Positions 46,676 through 58,829 of a stretch of 64,000 nucleotides of DNA are shown one piece after another (positions within the stretch are counted from its first letter, which is position 1; each line of letters opens with the position of its first letter). This stretch comes from Floccularia luteovirens. Lineage: Eukaryota > Basidiomycota > Agaricomycetes > Agaricales > Squamanitaceae. The notes under the pieces are model-generated. The model did no database searches, was not told where the DNA came from, and saw nothing but the letters and a program-made list of their open reading frames with translations. The translations under genes and the position numbers were made by a program. The stretch covers positions 1,426,001 through 1,490,000 of the forward strand of contig VSJF01000008.1 in the NCBI GenBank assembly GCA_009739215.1. Direction: 5' to 3'.

Positions 46676-48684
46676 ATGACTCGACAAAGAAAATTGAAGC
46701 TTCCTGGATATAACCGACCTTTACATGCCCAGCCTTGTAAAGAACAGTTTGCGCATCCATTAGATAGTTCTGATTTAGGCAGAAATGGTGGAACTTCGTA
46801 CGTATATACTTACTAAATTTCCTTGACACAATAACTCACAACATTCAGTCTTCCGCTCTATACATTGCGAGAACTGAATATGATGCGTCTCATGAACCAG
46901 TTGGCTGACAAGGTTGACTGGAATAGGAAGGTCTATTCATTCATCTATCCGATTGTATCTGCGTTCTTAAGGCTGAATTGTGCAGGTCTTCGACAAGGAT
47001 ATTTGCTCAAAATGGAAGGAAGAGGCACTTGGAACAAAGGGAATAGACATGACAGAGAAAATGGTAGACTTCTGCTTCGAGGAACTACGATACAAAGCCA
47101 AAACTTTTGAAAAAAAAGGGATTCGTCGAGCTTTCAATGCAGATGTTGTGAAATCTGACTCAATAATCCCCGATAGTCTGCGCGAGGAACTCATCGCTGC
47201 TGCAGCGCCTTTAGAAAACATCCCCGCGCATTTGCAAGATTGGCATCCAGGATCAAATGATATGGTCCTCGATCTTGTTCATCCATCGCTTTTTCCATTG
47301 GTATATGGGAGAAGTCATATCTTGCCAAATGAACAGACAAACCTGAGTGACTGCATCGAACGATGTGGACAAGGAATGGTGCTTCCAACCCCAAAGCCAG
47401 GAAGCAATAATTCCTCTGACAACGAAGGAATTGGAAATCGATATAGTCGGAAATTCCAATGGCTTCCTTGTGATATTGCCTTTTCCGACAGCAGTGTGAG
47501 GTGTGTCAAATTACTATCGTTTGCTTTACTATCCTAGGAAAGCTGATTATCGATAATGGCGTTTCAGAATACAGAGCTATATAAATAACCTACACCCAAC
47601 AAAATTTGCGGGCCTTTACCGAGTCATCGAGAAAATTATAGGTTTAGCTATCCCCTTGTGGAACGTGTCTTTAACTGCAGCCAAACACAACTATCATACT
47701 ATCACCCGAATTCCATATTATAACGTGGTATATGATCCTCATCCACAGAGTTGGCCTGAGACTGAAGGCCCTCAAAAAGGAGAGACCGAGGATGAATGGT
47801 CCTATCGGGAAAGAAGGGGGGAGTGGATCAGTAGTGTCAGTAAGGTTGTACAACCTGAACCTGTAGACTTTCAAGAGCCGAAACTACAGCCGAAGCTAAT
47901 AGATTTGCGGAAGGAACATGCGCAGAAAGGATTACAAGTGATTGTAAAGCTTGCAAATATCCACCTGACGCCAGAGAAACCTGAATATGCAGGGGGTGCA
48001 TGGCACGTCGAGGGACAATTGGTGAATCCATCGTCTTTACTACTTGGCATTATTTGCTGCGTGCTCATTTGTGACGTCTAGAATGAACACATATGTGCTT
48101 CCGCAATATATTATTATTCGACAGAAAATATCTCTTCTTCTCAACTTGGCTTCCGGCAACAATCTGACGTTACCGAAGCAGATCATATCGAGAACCCTCA
48201 TTCGGGCTTCCATGACTAGCTCGAAGAGATCTTTGGTTGCAAGAACAATGCTGCCAGCATTCAGTACCTAGGAGCAGTGGAAACATTACAAGGTCGTTTG
48301 ATCACATTTCCCAACATTCTCCAGCATCAAGTACAACCATTCAAATTAGCTGACCCGACAAGACCTGGTCACTACAAGATCTTAGCGCTTTTCCTTGTTG
48401 ACCCTTCCATAAAGATAATCAGCACAGCAAACATCCCTTGTCCAAGGAAGGATTGGTGGCGAGAGGCGGCACAAACTGTGGAATCCACGAACAATCCGAC
48501 ACGTAACTTGTTGAATGAGTTACCGGGGGAACTACGGGATCAGATGTTTGATGAAGTGGATTTTCCGATTGACATGGAAGACGCGAAGAAGATTCGATTG
48601 GAGCTTATGGAAGAGAGGAAGGCATTTGTCGCTGGGAATGACGAGAATTTTAAGAGTGTCGAGTTCTCGCTATGTGAACATTGA
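46676..48684 (+). CDS. DUF4246 family protein with one in-frame stop
   Basis: Member of the fungal DUF4246 family (function unknown). Exon 1 is 46676-46797 (MTRQRKLKLPGYNRPLHAQP) with a GTACGT donor; exon 2 encodes SLPLYTLRELNMMRLMNQ. Exon 3, from the GTC at about 46985, holds DKDICSKWKEEALG, DWHPGSNDMVLDLVHPSLFP, VYGRSHILPN, CIERCGQGM and FQWLPCDIAF. Later exons give SYINNLHPTKFAGLYRVIEK, LQVIVKLANIHLTPEKPEYA, GGAWHVEGQLNEHICASAIY, GRLITFPNILQHQVQPFKLA and HYKILALFLVDPSIKIISTA. The stop is after SLCEH at 48684. At 48217-48219 a TAG stands in HD-stop-LEEIFG where family memory expects Trp (TGG). Everything else joins in frame. If the TAG is real, the conserved C-terminal quarter is lost. Confidence 0.78.
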
Positions 48685-51600
48685 GCTAATAGCTTTTATC
48701 GACTTGGAGGACTTTGAATGACCACTGGCTGCTGGTTCACTGTATTAGCAGCTAAATATCCGTCCAACTTGCAATACATCATCTTATGACTCAATGCAAC
48801 TTCAGTTCATTGTAACATGATCTTCATCCAACCATATAACAGTGGCTGTTAGATTATATTCTTACAAACAGAGTAATCAACCTGTGCGATGTGAATGTCT
48901 CAACTGCCTGTACATTGCACATCTCTCTTTCCGCTCTACAAGGCATGTAAAATTTTCTTTACGGTCGTGTTCAATGATATACTAGCAGTTGACATCGTCA
49001 ACATAATACCTTGCTCCACAGCCATTAATGTATTTTGCTTGAGGAAGTAGTGTACCGAGAGTTAACACACATTTTGTGGCTCAAAAGACGGTAAATGACT
49101 GGAATACTCTATGAAAAGTTCTGGGTGCTTCATCCACCTGACGTACTAATCCTATCCTCTATTTCCACAGGTCCGAGAAACCCATCACCCTTGCAAAAAC
49201 TACGACTTTTAACAATTCTTATTTGGGTAATAATTCCAGAGCCAAGAGGAAGATGGACCAGAAGGATGGTAATCATGCTGGTTGAAGAAGTTGACCGTTG
49301 ATTCTGGTTCATCGAGAGCTTTGCCATTATGTGGCCTATCCACAACAATATTACATCAACCGTCTTTGGCGCAGTATAATCATTGGAAGTTCTTGCTTGA
49401 TTCATGTCGACTCTGGTGGGGGCCAGGCAGTGGGGATCCCTTGGAGTCCAGTTTCTGGGACACAGATCTCACTTTATACAAATATGATCTAGGGATTAAA
49501 CACTACCTAGAAGTCTACTTGAAAACGCCAAATCTTCTAAGGTCGGATGTAGCGCGAGCATCATTGGCTCGAGGGAGTGCTCGAAAGTGTGAGGGGGAAA
49601 GACTGCTGACACAGGCTAAACAAAGTACAGCACATCTAAGAAAGTGTCAACCATTCTCATGTCTTTACCAGTGACTTTAGAGTCGAGGTAAAGTTAGATC
49701 TGGCTAATATCAAAGTTCAACAGTATATATGTAGAGAAAAAAATGATACGTGATGGTTTACTTGTATTGATTTCCTGTCAGTGCTTATAACTTGTATTCT
49801 GTAGATTCTGTAAGTTCGTTTTCTTTCCCAGCAAATCTGCAGGTAGCAGCGGAGACAAATGGAAATCGGAGAACGAAAACCACTGTGTACCCGGATATTT
49901 TGCAAATATGGCTCTTTGTTCTCAAATTAGAGAGCTCTGACACTTGTTTTGAAACTGTTAAATCAATCCGGCCGGAGAACAACTAGTAGAAACCATACTA
50001 TGTCCGCGTGAATCTTAAGAGGATATTACTGATGGTTTATACAAATTGAAGTAATTGTGTCCGCATTCAAGTCGGGTTCGATGCATTTCCTATATTTACG
50101 GTCGCCGTGTCTTAATTTTATTATGCTATGCTTCTTCTTTACTGACACATAAAACAGAGAACCTGTCTATATTGAAGCCTGTGGGTATCCATTAATCTAT
50201 CACTGTCTGAAACACATCGCTGACATCTTGCTACAGAAGTTATTTTATAGGAAAACTGTAGGTATAGATTATTGAGAGGGATATTGAACAAAATGTCTAT
50301 TTATTCAGTTACATACAGGCCTAACAGCAAATCGTTCATGACCGTGCTCATTAACTGATACTTTCTTAATCAAGACCAGAAAGCGACTGTCAAACATGAG
50401 CTAAAAATGCCACTTACTGTAACCAATGCTCCTGATTTAAGTTTACCCACTGATCAAGATGGTGACGATGATATGACTGGATGGCGCCTCTTCAATAGGA
50501 CAATAAAATAGCAGATGACTACACTCCATATGATCTGATGAGTTCGTAGTATCTGTCTGGGATATAACATTTCAAGTGGAAAAACATTTACATCAATCGT
50601 TTCTGGTATATATAACTTATGTATAGTTGCTTCGCTTTTGCATTTTCGAACTAGACAAAGCGGCTATTTCAAACAAGTTCTAAATTTTAATTTTCTATTT
50701 GAAATACTTCGGTTTTGATTGATTAATACTTAGCACAAGTCCAAGCTTCATTTTGATTTGAAGCCACTTCAAATCTGGCAAGGTCCGAATTACATGAGAG
50801 TATTTAATGATGGTGGTGAGACAAGTATGGATATACCAGCATTTTGCCAGGAATAGACTAACGACTTCCTGTGAGAATTTAGTTGGAGAACTGGGAGGTA
50901 AATTTCTTCTCTTTTCACACTAGCTTCATTTCACTAACCTACGAAGTTTTTGACAGATTTTCTACAAGTTATTCTACAAGTCATAAAGTGGTTCAAGATT
51001 GCGCAGATTCCTGTCTACTCATTGACAGCACTGGGTAATGAACCGCATGAAAAACACGTGAGGGCAGTTGCTAAAAATTCAACACAGGAAAACCTGTACA
51101 GACAAGTTCTACCACACAAAAAGTGCTCACGTGTACTAGGAGTATGGAGGCGAAGTAAACCAACTTCTCCGGTTGATTCTCCCGAGTAAGATCCCAGGAT
51201 CCCGAGGTTGGATTACACAAATGGTATCGGGAATACAGGATCCGATCCTGCTTAACGCTTTATAACTCCTGTCGAAATGGCAGTGTTATATCATGATTGA
51301 AAAAAACTTATAATCCATGCTAGCTCGGCCTTCTGAACGTCAACTTGAAATGGTCTTATGGTATTACCGAACTGTCCTGCTAATAGGAACTAATAAAAAA
51401 GACCATTGGATCTTTCAGCAGGTATCAGTCCCGGATCCTGCGGGAGTTAGATAATGGGCTCCATGATTGATTTGTGCTTATATTTATCTGACCCACTTAT
51501 AGAAGAAGAAACTAGGTCTTTCTCGTTTTGGCACTCGTAAAGCAATGAAACATACGGTAGGTTGGAGCTGCGTAATATTGATTTGATGGATAGAAATTAG

Positions 51601-51941
51601 AATACTCCATGAAAAGCTCTGGATGACATCCCACGACATACTAATATTCTATTTCCACAGATCTAAACACCCATTGCCTTGATGAAGACGGTCCGTTATT
51701 TCCTGGGCCATCTGGCATTACTGGGTTGATTGCTCTAGTAATCACCTGTAGTATCAGAAGCAGAGGTGATGAGAATAATAACCATTTTCTCATCAAGAAC
51801 GAATGATCAGCTGTCACCGTAGAATGCATATACCATCTCTTCATCAATGATGCCTGGCAGCTGCTGTGATGTTGACCAGGGCTTTTTATACGGTAGGGTT
51901 TTAGGCTTGACGTTCCCAACCACCATTTTCAACCCTGCAAT
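48685..51941. other. Spacer with unidentified dispersed fragments
   Basis: No gene is convincingly supported over about 3.2 kb. 49082-49530 is homologous to 53690-54005 (annotated) and its first part to 51597-51660. An open stretch at 50956-51189 (FLQVILQVIKWFKIAQIPVY ... WRRSKPTSPVDSPE) has no recognised motif or start. 51185-51450 has several ggatcc/atcctg motifs in both orientations. The remainder shows nothing. Confidence 0.4.
49082..49530 (+). repeat. Dispersed fragment family E, copy 1
   Basis: Shares long stretches with 53690-54005: cttacatcaa(c/t)cgtctttgg/tgcgc, gtttctgggacacagatctcac, then acctaaagtt-like sequence to ttgaaaacgccaa. Its start (gaatactc.atgaaaag.tctgg) is also found at 51598-51625. 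Reading frames are broken in both; the source gene is not recognised. Confidence 0.65.
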
Positions 51942-53525
51942 ATGGCAACTCTGGAAGCCTCATCTAATATTCCCAGCGATATTGCAATAAGGTACATTGC
52001 CTACAATTCTAGGCCCTTCACTTTACTGATAGTACTCCTCGTTCAGGGCTGGTTCACCTGTAAGTCACTTGAACCATGTTCTAGTTTCACATGACGTATA
52101 GATTTGATCACACCAGTTAATCGGTATCAACCTCAACTCATTGTTCTATGGCGCATTGGTTGTCCAGTACTGTGAACAGTTTTTCGTGACATATACATTC
52201 TGGTGATACTCACAATTACCCAGATATGTATTGCATTCGTTATAAAACTGATAAAACATGGATCAAAGTACTTGGTATTTATCTCTTTGTTGTCTAATAC
52301 TATGAGTTAGTCATACGAACCTATCACAAGTGCACTTTTTATTTGCTTTGGAGTCAGCGCAAACTGCCATGTCACTTGCAGATGCGTTTTACTGGTTTGG
52401 GTCTGGATTCGGAGATTTCACAAAGCTTAATACGGTCCACCTTTCTAATATCGACTCACCGCTCATGAGTGCTATCATTGCGATTACGTCCCATGGAGTA
52501 TATAGCTGGAGGATATGGTGTGTAACTCGTAGCTACAAGACCTGCACGGTTATCATACTGGTGGGTTTTGGTTTCATCTATAATAAGCTATTATCAGACT
52601 CATTATTTTTCAGGCGTCATTTGTCCAGCTAGCAGGTGGGATGGGTGCTTCAATAATAGTGAGTGGTGCATGATAAAGCTGGTCTTCGCCAGAGTATCTT
52701 CACATGGCATCGGCCAGGGTGCACGGACTGGACTCTTTTCGGATTGGAACTGGAAAAACAAACTCTTCGCAATAGTGCGTTTTCCTTCAAATTCAAAGCC
52801 AAAAACTGTAACTGTTCACTGCAGCTTTGGGGCACGGGAAGCGCTACTGCCGATGTGTTGATCGCACTGATACTGACATTCCGGGTAAGTAATGTTTTTC
52901 TATCCTTATGTCGCTAGTTTTTGATACAAGAAATATATTAAAGCTTCTGAAGAAAAAGGATGAATCTCCATATCGCCTTGTGGAAAATAGCATTATAGTG
53001 CAGATCGTTAGATTATGCGTTGAAACAAATTCAGTAACTGGTATGTCTTGTTATAACATGGAAGTAATTGAACTTACCAATGGTCATAATAGCTTTTGTT
53101 TCTCTCCTCGAAGTCATTTTTATTGTGACTCCCGGGCTCGCGCCCCCTGTATGTCTACATTATTTATCTGTTATGAATTTTTTTTTTTGACATTTTGGAA
53201 CTTTAGAATAAGAACTTTTTCTTGTGTCCGTGAGTACTCGGCTGTCATTCTAGCAATACTTATTAAAGCGACCGTGAAAGTGGCTATATCCTTGGGAAAC
53301 TGTAATTCAACCTCAATATTTGGAAGCTGGCATAAATTAATATCTTTGGATAGTTATAGTAATTCGTTCATGACGTTGTTGAACAACCGGGATTTTGTCG
53401 ATCACAGGAACACATTTACTCGGAATACGACTGCTAGTGTACGATGGCCTTCAGCCCCAATCATGGTGGATACCGTTGTGTCCAGTGATGGGGACAGTCA
53501 TAAGGTTCGGGGTGAGGAAGTTTAG
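51942..53525 (+). CDS. DUF6534 integral membrane protein, divergent copy D
   Basis: A more distant DUF6534 protein. The proposed ATG is 51942 (MATLEASSNIPSDIAI). Recognisable pieces are LIGINLNSLFYGALVVQ (helix 1), DKTWIKVL-VHFLFALESAQT, YWFGSGFGDFTKLNTVHLS (a typical motif of this family), PLMSAIIAITSHGVYSWRIW, ASFVQLAGGMGASII, LWGTGSATADVLIALILTF, LKKKDESPYRLVE, VQIVRLCVETNSVT, VSLLEVIFIVTPGLAP, ending in YSNSFMTLLNNRDFVDH and a TAG at 53525. Exon borders between 52640 and 52810 are unclear: a GTGAGT follows GASII, but the next acceptor leaves a very short intron. It may be intact; no definite stop lies inside a certain exon. Confidence 0.65.
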
Positions 53526-54619
53526 AGAGAAGATAAAGAGCGAACAAAGAAACTCATGTATTTATTTATGAGAACTGTATAAAACTATGGAAATGTATAT
53601 GTTTTTTCATATAGTATTTCGGCAGTAATCCTAGGTCGTGGGAGCAAAGAGGAAGATGAAACAAAGGGGAGGTAACTACACCAGTCAAAGACGTCCACCA
53701 CTGATTCGGGTTCACCGAGAGCCTTGCCACTGTGTGGCTTTCATGCCTGCATTTCTATCCTTTTCCACCATCCAATAGCCACCTACAAACACCTACGACG
53801 AGCTTACATCAATCGTCTTTTGCGCTGTACAATCATTGAATCAGTTCCGAATGGCCAACTTCTTGCTCGATACATTATTGAGTCTGATAGAGGCCTGGCA
53901 ATGAGGATCCTTAACATCCAGTTTCTGGGACACAGATCTCACGTTATACAGATATGGTCCAAAGGTTGAAAACTACCTGAAAGTTTACTTGAAAACGCCA
54001 ACATCAGCAAAAGTGTGCTGTCTTTCGCATGGCTTTGGTGTCTTTGTAAAGACGACAAAGACTCCCAAGTCCACCAAAAGTAACCTAAAGACTAAAGATG
54101 TTTAAGACAATTTGTCTTTGGAAAGCTAGGTCCGTTTTCTTTAAAAGACATACTCAAAGACAACAAAGACGAATCAAACTAATAGTATTTGTCCATATTC
54201 ATAGTAGATAATATGTACTACGATAATTTATATGCTACTTTAATCAGCAGCCTGAGCCTCGACGGAATCAGATGTATCACTCCCGAACTCTGGATCAAAG
54301 AGTTCATCACTATCCGACTTGAAATCATGTTCTGATTCATCTCGTAAAATTCTCGCCGATTTCGAGGTAGATAATTCTGTTTCGAGGTCAATGATGAGTC
54401 CCAGTGAAAACTGGCTCTGCTGATCTGAGTAGACGTGGAAAATCTGGTCTCCGCCGAATTCAGCGGCGGATTATAGACATTAATCCGAGTTTTCTGTAGA
54501 AAATTCACAAACCACCTTTATTTAAGTTTGTAATGTTATGAACGTGTGTATATACATATATGTACATGTATGTGTGTGTGCGTACATGCGCACCGCTCTG
54601 TAATCCAGTCAACTTGCAG
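53526..54619. other. Spacer: fragment E copy 2 and GACAAAGAC-rich inverted repeats
   Basis: 53690-54005 is family E copy 2. 54020-54180 carries several CAAAGAC/GTCTTTG motifs in both orientations, resembling the end of a DNA transposon. 54540-54595 is a TG/TA-rich microsatellite-like tract. No gene is supported. Confidence 0.5.
53690..54005 (+). repeat. Dispersed fragment family E, copy 2
   Basis: Second copy of the sequence at 49270-49530; the shared run gtttctgggacacagatctc and the end cttgaaaacgccaa are clear. It follows directly downstream of DUF6534-D. Confidence 0.65.
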
Positions 54620-55446
54620 ACTGCATACTTGAATTAATTCGCTGTGCACAAGCTATCATTCAGACAGATATCGATCCTGTTGATGATGATTTTGGATTTG
54701 CAATGCACACCCGAGATGTCTTTAATCGCCGTTTCCATGCTATCAACACAGACATTCACTCCCTGGCTCTTTACCTACATACATCCTGCCGCAAACTTGG
54801 GATATCTCAGGCTGCAAAGGGTCGCTCATTCGATTTTATGGTTAAAACTGCACTTGGAATTGCTAAACAGTTTAGATGGGATGCAAATAAAGCTCGATTA
54901 CTCACCGAAAATCTTCGAGAGTATCACCAATCCAAAGGCCCTTTTATTGGTGGTCAGAGGAATGGACTCGAGTGGTGGGAAAACCTCCAAGTTACCACCG
55001 CCAAATATCCTCTGAAATCACTCGCAATTGTCCTGTTTTCAATTGTTCCACATGCAGGGGAAGTGGAGAGACTGTTTTCTGCTCTTGGTAGCACACAGAC
55101 AGTCCGGCAATGTAATCTTTCGGTAACGACATTTGAAACACTTGCAAAGTTACGGTCAAACTATAGTTACCACCTATACCAATGCAATCGCACAGTCGGA
55201 AAGTCAGTCCATCGACACCATGACCATATGCACACACGCAACGAGTCTGGAATAAATCAAAATCTTATCAATGATCTTGACAAGAGCTTTACATGGACAC
55301 CACATCTTTCCCTATCAGCCGATGGCGAACAACCAAAGGATATTGAAATGGCAGGACCAGAAGATGTGACTCTGGATGAATTAGACAAGGCATTTGATGA
55401 TTTAGACAAACGGCTTAATGAGGAGCAGGCTTTACTGTTGAAATAA
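54620..55446 (+). mobile_element. hAT-family transposase, C-terminal part only
   Basis: An open frame from a plausible acceptor near 54620 (TGCAG|ACTGCATACTT) to the TAA at 55444-55446. It contains DVFNRRFHAINTDIHSLALY, LGIAKQFRWDANKA and then the diagnostic hAT dimerisation region WWENLQVTTAKYPLKSLAIV ... VPHAGEVERLFSALGS. The acidic C-terminus (TLDELDKAFDDLDKRLNEEQ) is intact. The BED zinc finger and most of the catalytic RNase H-like core are missing upstream, so this is a 5'-truncated, non-autonomous relic. Element ends were not identified. Confidence 0.82.
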
Positions 55447-55449
55447 CAA

Positions 55450-56905
55450 GCGCGCGCAAGTCCAAACGCGCACCCAAATTCATCGGACATAACGCACCTT
55501 CATCTTATTATACCATTCCTTTTATTAACACCTGCGTCAATAATCATACCATTCCTTTTTCATGTCCTCCTTTGATCACTTAAAAGTAGATTCGTTTGTT
55601 TTCTCTTTTTACGCTACCTCGAAAAGGTATAGCCTATCTGCTCTTTAAATATTTAAACATCTTGATATTTTCCGAACACCTCAGTCGTTTGACCACGCAA
55701 ACACTGAGGTGAGAACGTTCTTTACTTTCCTTACAATTTATACTAATAGTAAAGTAGCTAGCGTGTTTACTATTAAGGTAAATAATATTATAGTCGTTTG
55801 ACCACGCAAACACTGAGCTAGCGTGTTTACTATTAAGTTTCTTGTACGAAACTCTACATTTACTTGCCAAAAAATACAACGGAATGGTGGCAAATTTTGC
55901 TGATGCCTCAGATGTTAATGGGGCTGAGGTCCTTGAAGGGTGGATCTATGATTTCGAAGAGTTAGAAAGGATTAATAAAGGCTACTTACTAGCAAGTGCT
56001 GTTGAGGAGTTGGATATTATAGGTTTGGACGATAGCGCAGCTTGGGACGTCGATGCGATGATGTTATCGCAAGTACGGTATAGTTCAGTACTTGTACCGT
56101 AGAATTCAAATAAAACGCTCTTGCGGTTCTGCCACGGTTCTGTCGGGGTGGCAATTGCCGTTCTGCCGGCAGACCGGCAGAAAAATCCTCAAAACAGTTC
56201 TGCCACCCACACTACTGGTAGTTCGATCATACCGCTTGTTCAAATAACTGGCCTGCTACTAGTTCAATCATGGCTGCTAGTTTGATCACCCATTATATCT
56301 CAGTCCGCACCGCACAGACTCCTAAGATACTTTCGAGATCAGTTTTCAGACTCAATTCCCGCGTTGCTGAAATCTTACTTTTTCTCTGGTTGTCACGATT
56401 TGACAGGCTGCTATGTTGGAGACTGAACGTCTCCTACCATCTTTGAACTAACCAGCCTGAACGAACTATCAGTCAATGGTATGTAGTACAACATTATGAT
56501 TCAACGAACGAATATCTAATGTGTTGTTGAATTGGTCTATATATATATTCCTTATTGGACTTGAAATTCACAGGTAACAACCCATGTTGTCCAACCTCCA
56601 TGGTTTATCCTCGGTGAGGTTAAGGATTTTAGGAGAGTTTGTGTGTACGAGGGCAAAGGTGACAATGATAGCACAGAGCTCCGAGATAAATATTAAATGT
56701 TAGTTTTTGGGTATTCAGCGTGCATTATAGAGAAGCACAGCCCCGAGCTCCCCAGAGATGGGTAGTGGGTAGCAGTTTCGATCAGTTGAGACAGCATCGT
56801 CGAACCTAGGAATAGAAGCATAGAAGAGTTATAAAGGTAAGCAATGTCACAGTACAGCAATACACTCTTCCTCCAAATCTCACCCGCAGTATCGATAGCC
56901 AAAAC
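55450..56905. other. Transposon-flank repeats and unrecognised sequence
   Basis: Contains two direct repeats (annotated, 55683-55837) and a guanine/cytosine-rich hairpin at 56161-56182 among several gttctgcca motifs (56120-56210), possibly a terminal part of the hAT element. A short open frame (55842-56102) has no known motif. 56220-56905 shows nothing else before the DUF6534-C start. Confidence 0.45.
55683..55837 (+). repeat. Interleaved short direct repeats
   Basis: A 26-bp unit (begins agtcgtttgaccacgc) occurs at 55683-55708 and 55792-55817, and a 22-bp unit (begins agctagcgtgttta) at 55756-55777 and 55816-55837. In the second occurrence the two units are fused. This pattern suggests duplication with slippage next to the transposon remnant. 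Confidence 0.75.
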
Positions 56906-58561
56906 ATGACGGTCTCATTTGAAGTTTCAGCAACGTAAGTTCTAAATTGCACTGCTTCTTAGTTTCGTTATCAACGTTGCGCCTCCGCTAGGCTTGGCCC
57001 ACTGCTCATTGGTGCTATCTTGAACGCAATTTTATATGGTGTACGTGTGAAAACTCTATTAAATACAAATGCTCCTGGATGATCTCATGTTAATTCTGTT
57101 CAGATTTTGGTTGTTCAGGTTTGTCATCATGCCATGTCTACGTTATACAGACTCCAATCCGACATTAGTGTTTTGTTTATTATCAATTATACAAGAGGTA
57201 AACCATCTTTACCTTCAGATGACTTTTTACCTACTTTCCATAGCGATGCGACTTGGATTCGATACTTTGTAAGATAATATTCAATGCGTCCACAATTATT
57301 AGAGTTGCTAACCTCGTCCAGGTTCTGTATATATTTGTTATGGAGAGCTTCAATACGGTCTTTGACATAGGGATGGTTTTTGAGCCTCTGATTCTAAACT
57401 TTGGTGAGAATATAGTATCATCTCTAATATAGATATCGGCTAACCTATTGACTAGGTGATCCAAAAGCACATACCAGGACGCCCACTAGTAAGCAGAATC
57501 CTTCCGCCAAATGTCCAGAGCAAAATTAAGAATCTCAATATTTTCCAGTGATCATACCAGGTAAGTCCTATATATCTGATTTTGCCAGTTGCTCATAAAG
57601 GTTTTTTAGATGCTATCGTCATTGTAGATATCAAAATTTCCTTCCCCGATGAGTTGCTGTCTAATACCGATATCCCAGGTGATGCTTTCCTCTCCGGTGC
57701 AGTTTTTCATTGCTTGGCGGATTAAGATCATCAGTGGATCTTGGATCATGCCAATCATTATCGGATTTTTTGCAACTTGCTCCTTCAGTACGTCAATACG
57801 TTTGGAGCTCTGACATGCATTCTAACACTTCACAATCAGTTGGCGGTTTGGCGGTCTTTATTTTAGCACCTAGCATCCGTGCACGGGCCACATTACCAAG
57901 TTGGGAACCTGCACTCATCACTTGGTTGGTTTCCTCGGCTACAGTGGATGTACTCATTACTTTATCCTTGTCATGGTCTTTGGTACGCTAGCCTTCCTTA
58001 TGTTCTTCCCAAAACGAGACCTTAACATCATATAACCATATCAAGTACAAACGGAAGACGGGGGTGAAGTCTACCGACGATCTAATAACAAGAATCATTC
58101 TATGTATGGTTACTGACTTATGACTTACTACCTAACATTGACGCCTTTCTACGTCTTGCCTATCAGTGACCGTACAGACTGGCTTCGTTACCACCGTTTT
58201 TGCTCTCTCAGCTGTCATCATTTTCCTGGTCCTTCCGGTAAGCTACCAATGTTACCCTCGATACATGCGCTTCCGATTAATTTCTGATGCTTTGCCTTCT
58301 AGGCAACAAATATGTCAGGAATATCGAAATATTTTTCCGCTTCAATCCTGACTTAATAATTATAGAAACTTTGTTTTCGACTTGGCTCTCTCTAAGCTTT
58401 GCACAAATTCACTTCTATGCACGTAAGTCTTCATGGCCTCGATCGTCATTCGGGTTGTCATTGAATAATGTTAAACCCTCAGGCTAAACGCTCGCACAGG
58501 ATGGAACAAGCTCACGGGCACAGCCAACACCGAAAATACCATGTTCTCTTTGGACAATTGA
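56906..58561 (+). CDS. DUF6534 integral membrane protein, copy C
   Basis: Complete-looking DUF6534 gene. The ATG is 56906 (MTVSFEVSAT). Landmarks are LGPLLIG, AILNAILYGI-LVVQ, DATWIRYF-VLYIFVMESFNT, VFDIGMVFEPLILNFG, SSPVQFFIAWRIKIISGSWI, GGLAVFILAPSIRARATLPS, WLVSSATVDVLITLSLSWSL, YKRKTGVKSTDDLITRII, VQTGFVTTVFALSAVIIFLV, NFVFDLALSKLCTNSLL and LNARTGWNKLTGTANT, with the stop TGA at 58559-58561. It is more diverged from A and B than they are from each other. Some early and middle exon borders (57120-57240, 57480-57680) are uncertain, but no necessary frame break was found. Function unknown. Confidence 0.72.
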
Positions 58562-58639
58562 CAACCCGAAGTTCCCGTCCCCCAACCCCAACTCCTTAGT
58601 AGATGAAAATATGTACATTTTGTGTGACCAAAATATATC

Positions 58640-58800
58640 TACCCCCACTACAACTGAATACAGTCTAGTGAAATGTGTTGTATTTTTGGGAGATTCTCAA
58701 AACTTCAAGGAAGATATGAAACATGGCCTCATTTTCATTGAACACTATTCGCCATACTGTGGCCACTGCTGCAAGTTGCACCCACTTGGGAGCATATCGA
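58640..58800 (+). pseudogene. Thioredoxin/PDI-like domain fragment
   Basis: One open stretch encodes NFKEDMKHGLIFIEHYSPYC followed by GHCCKLHPLG, which is the start of a protein-disulfide-isomerase-type thioredoxin fold with the CGHC redox motif. Nothing after the motif continues the domain; at about 58830 the sequence turns into a reversed DUF4246 fragment. It is a truncated relic. Confidence 0.55.
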
Positions 58801-58829
58801 ATATGGATGATACTGCGACCGCAGTGCCT

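Noticed and set aside
50956..51189. Possible small gene (FLQVILQVIKWFK...)
   Set aside because: No plausible start exon, no known motif and stops just upstream; left as unexplained open sequence.
54540..54595. TG/TA tract as a regulatory Z-DNA element
   Set aside because: Looks like an ordinary microsatellite.
55683..55837. CRISPR-like array
   Set aside because: Only two copies of each unit, interleaved rather than separated by spacers, and the genome is fungal.
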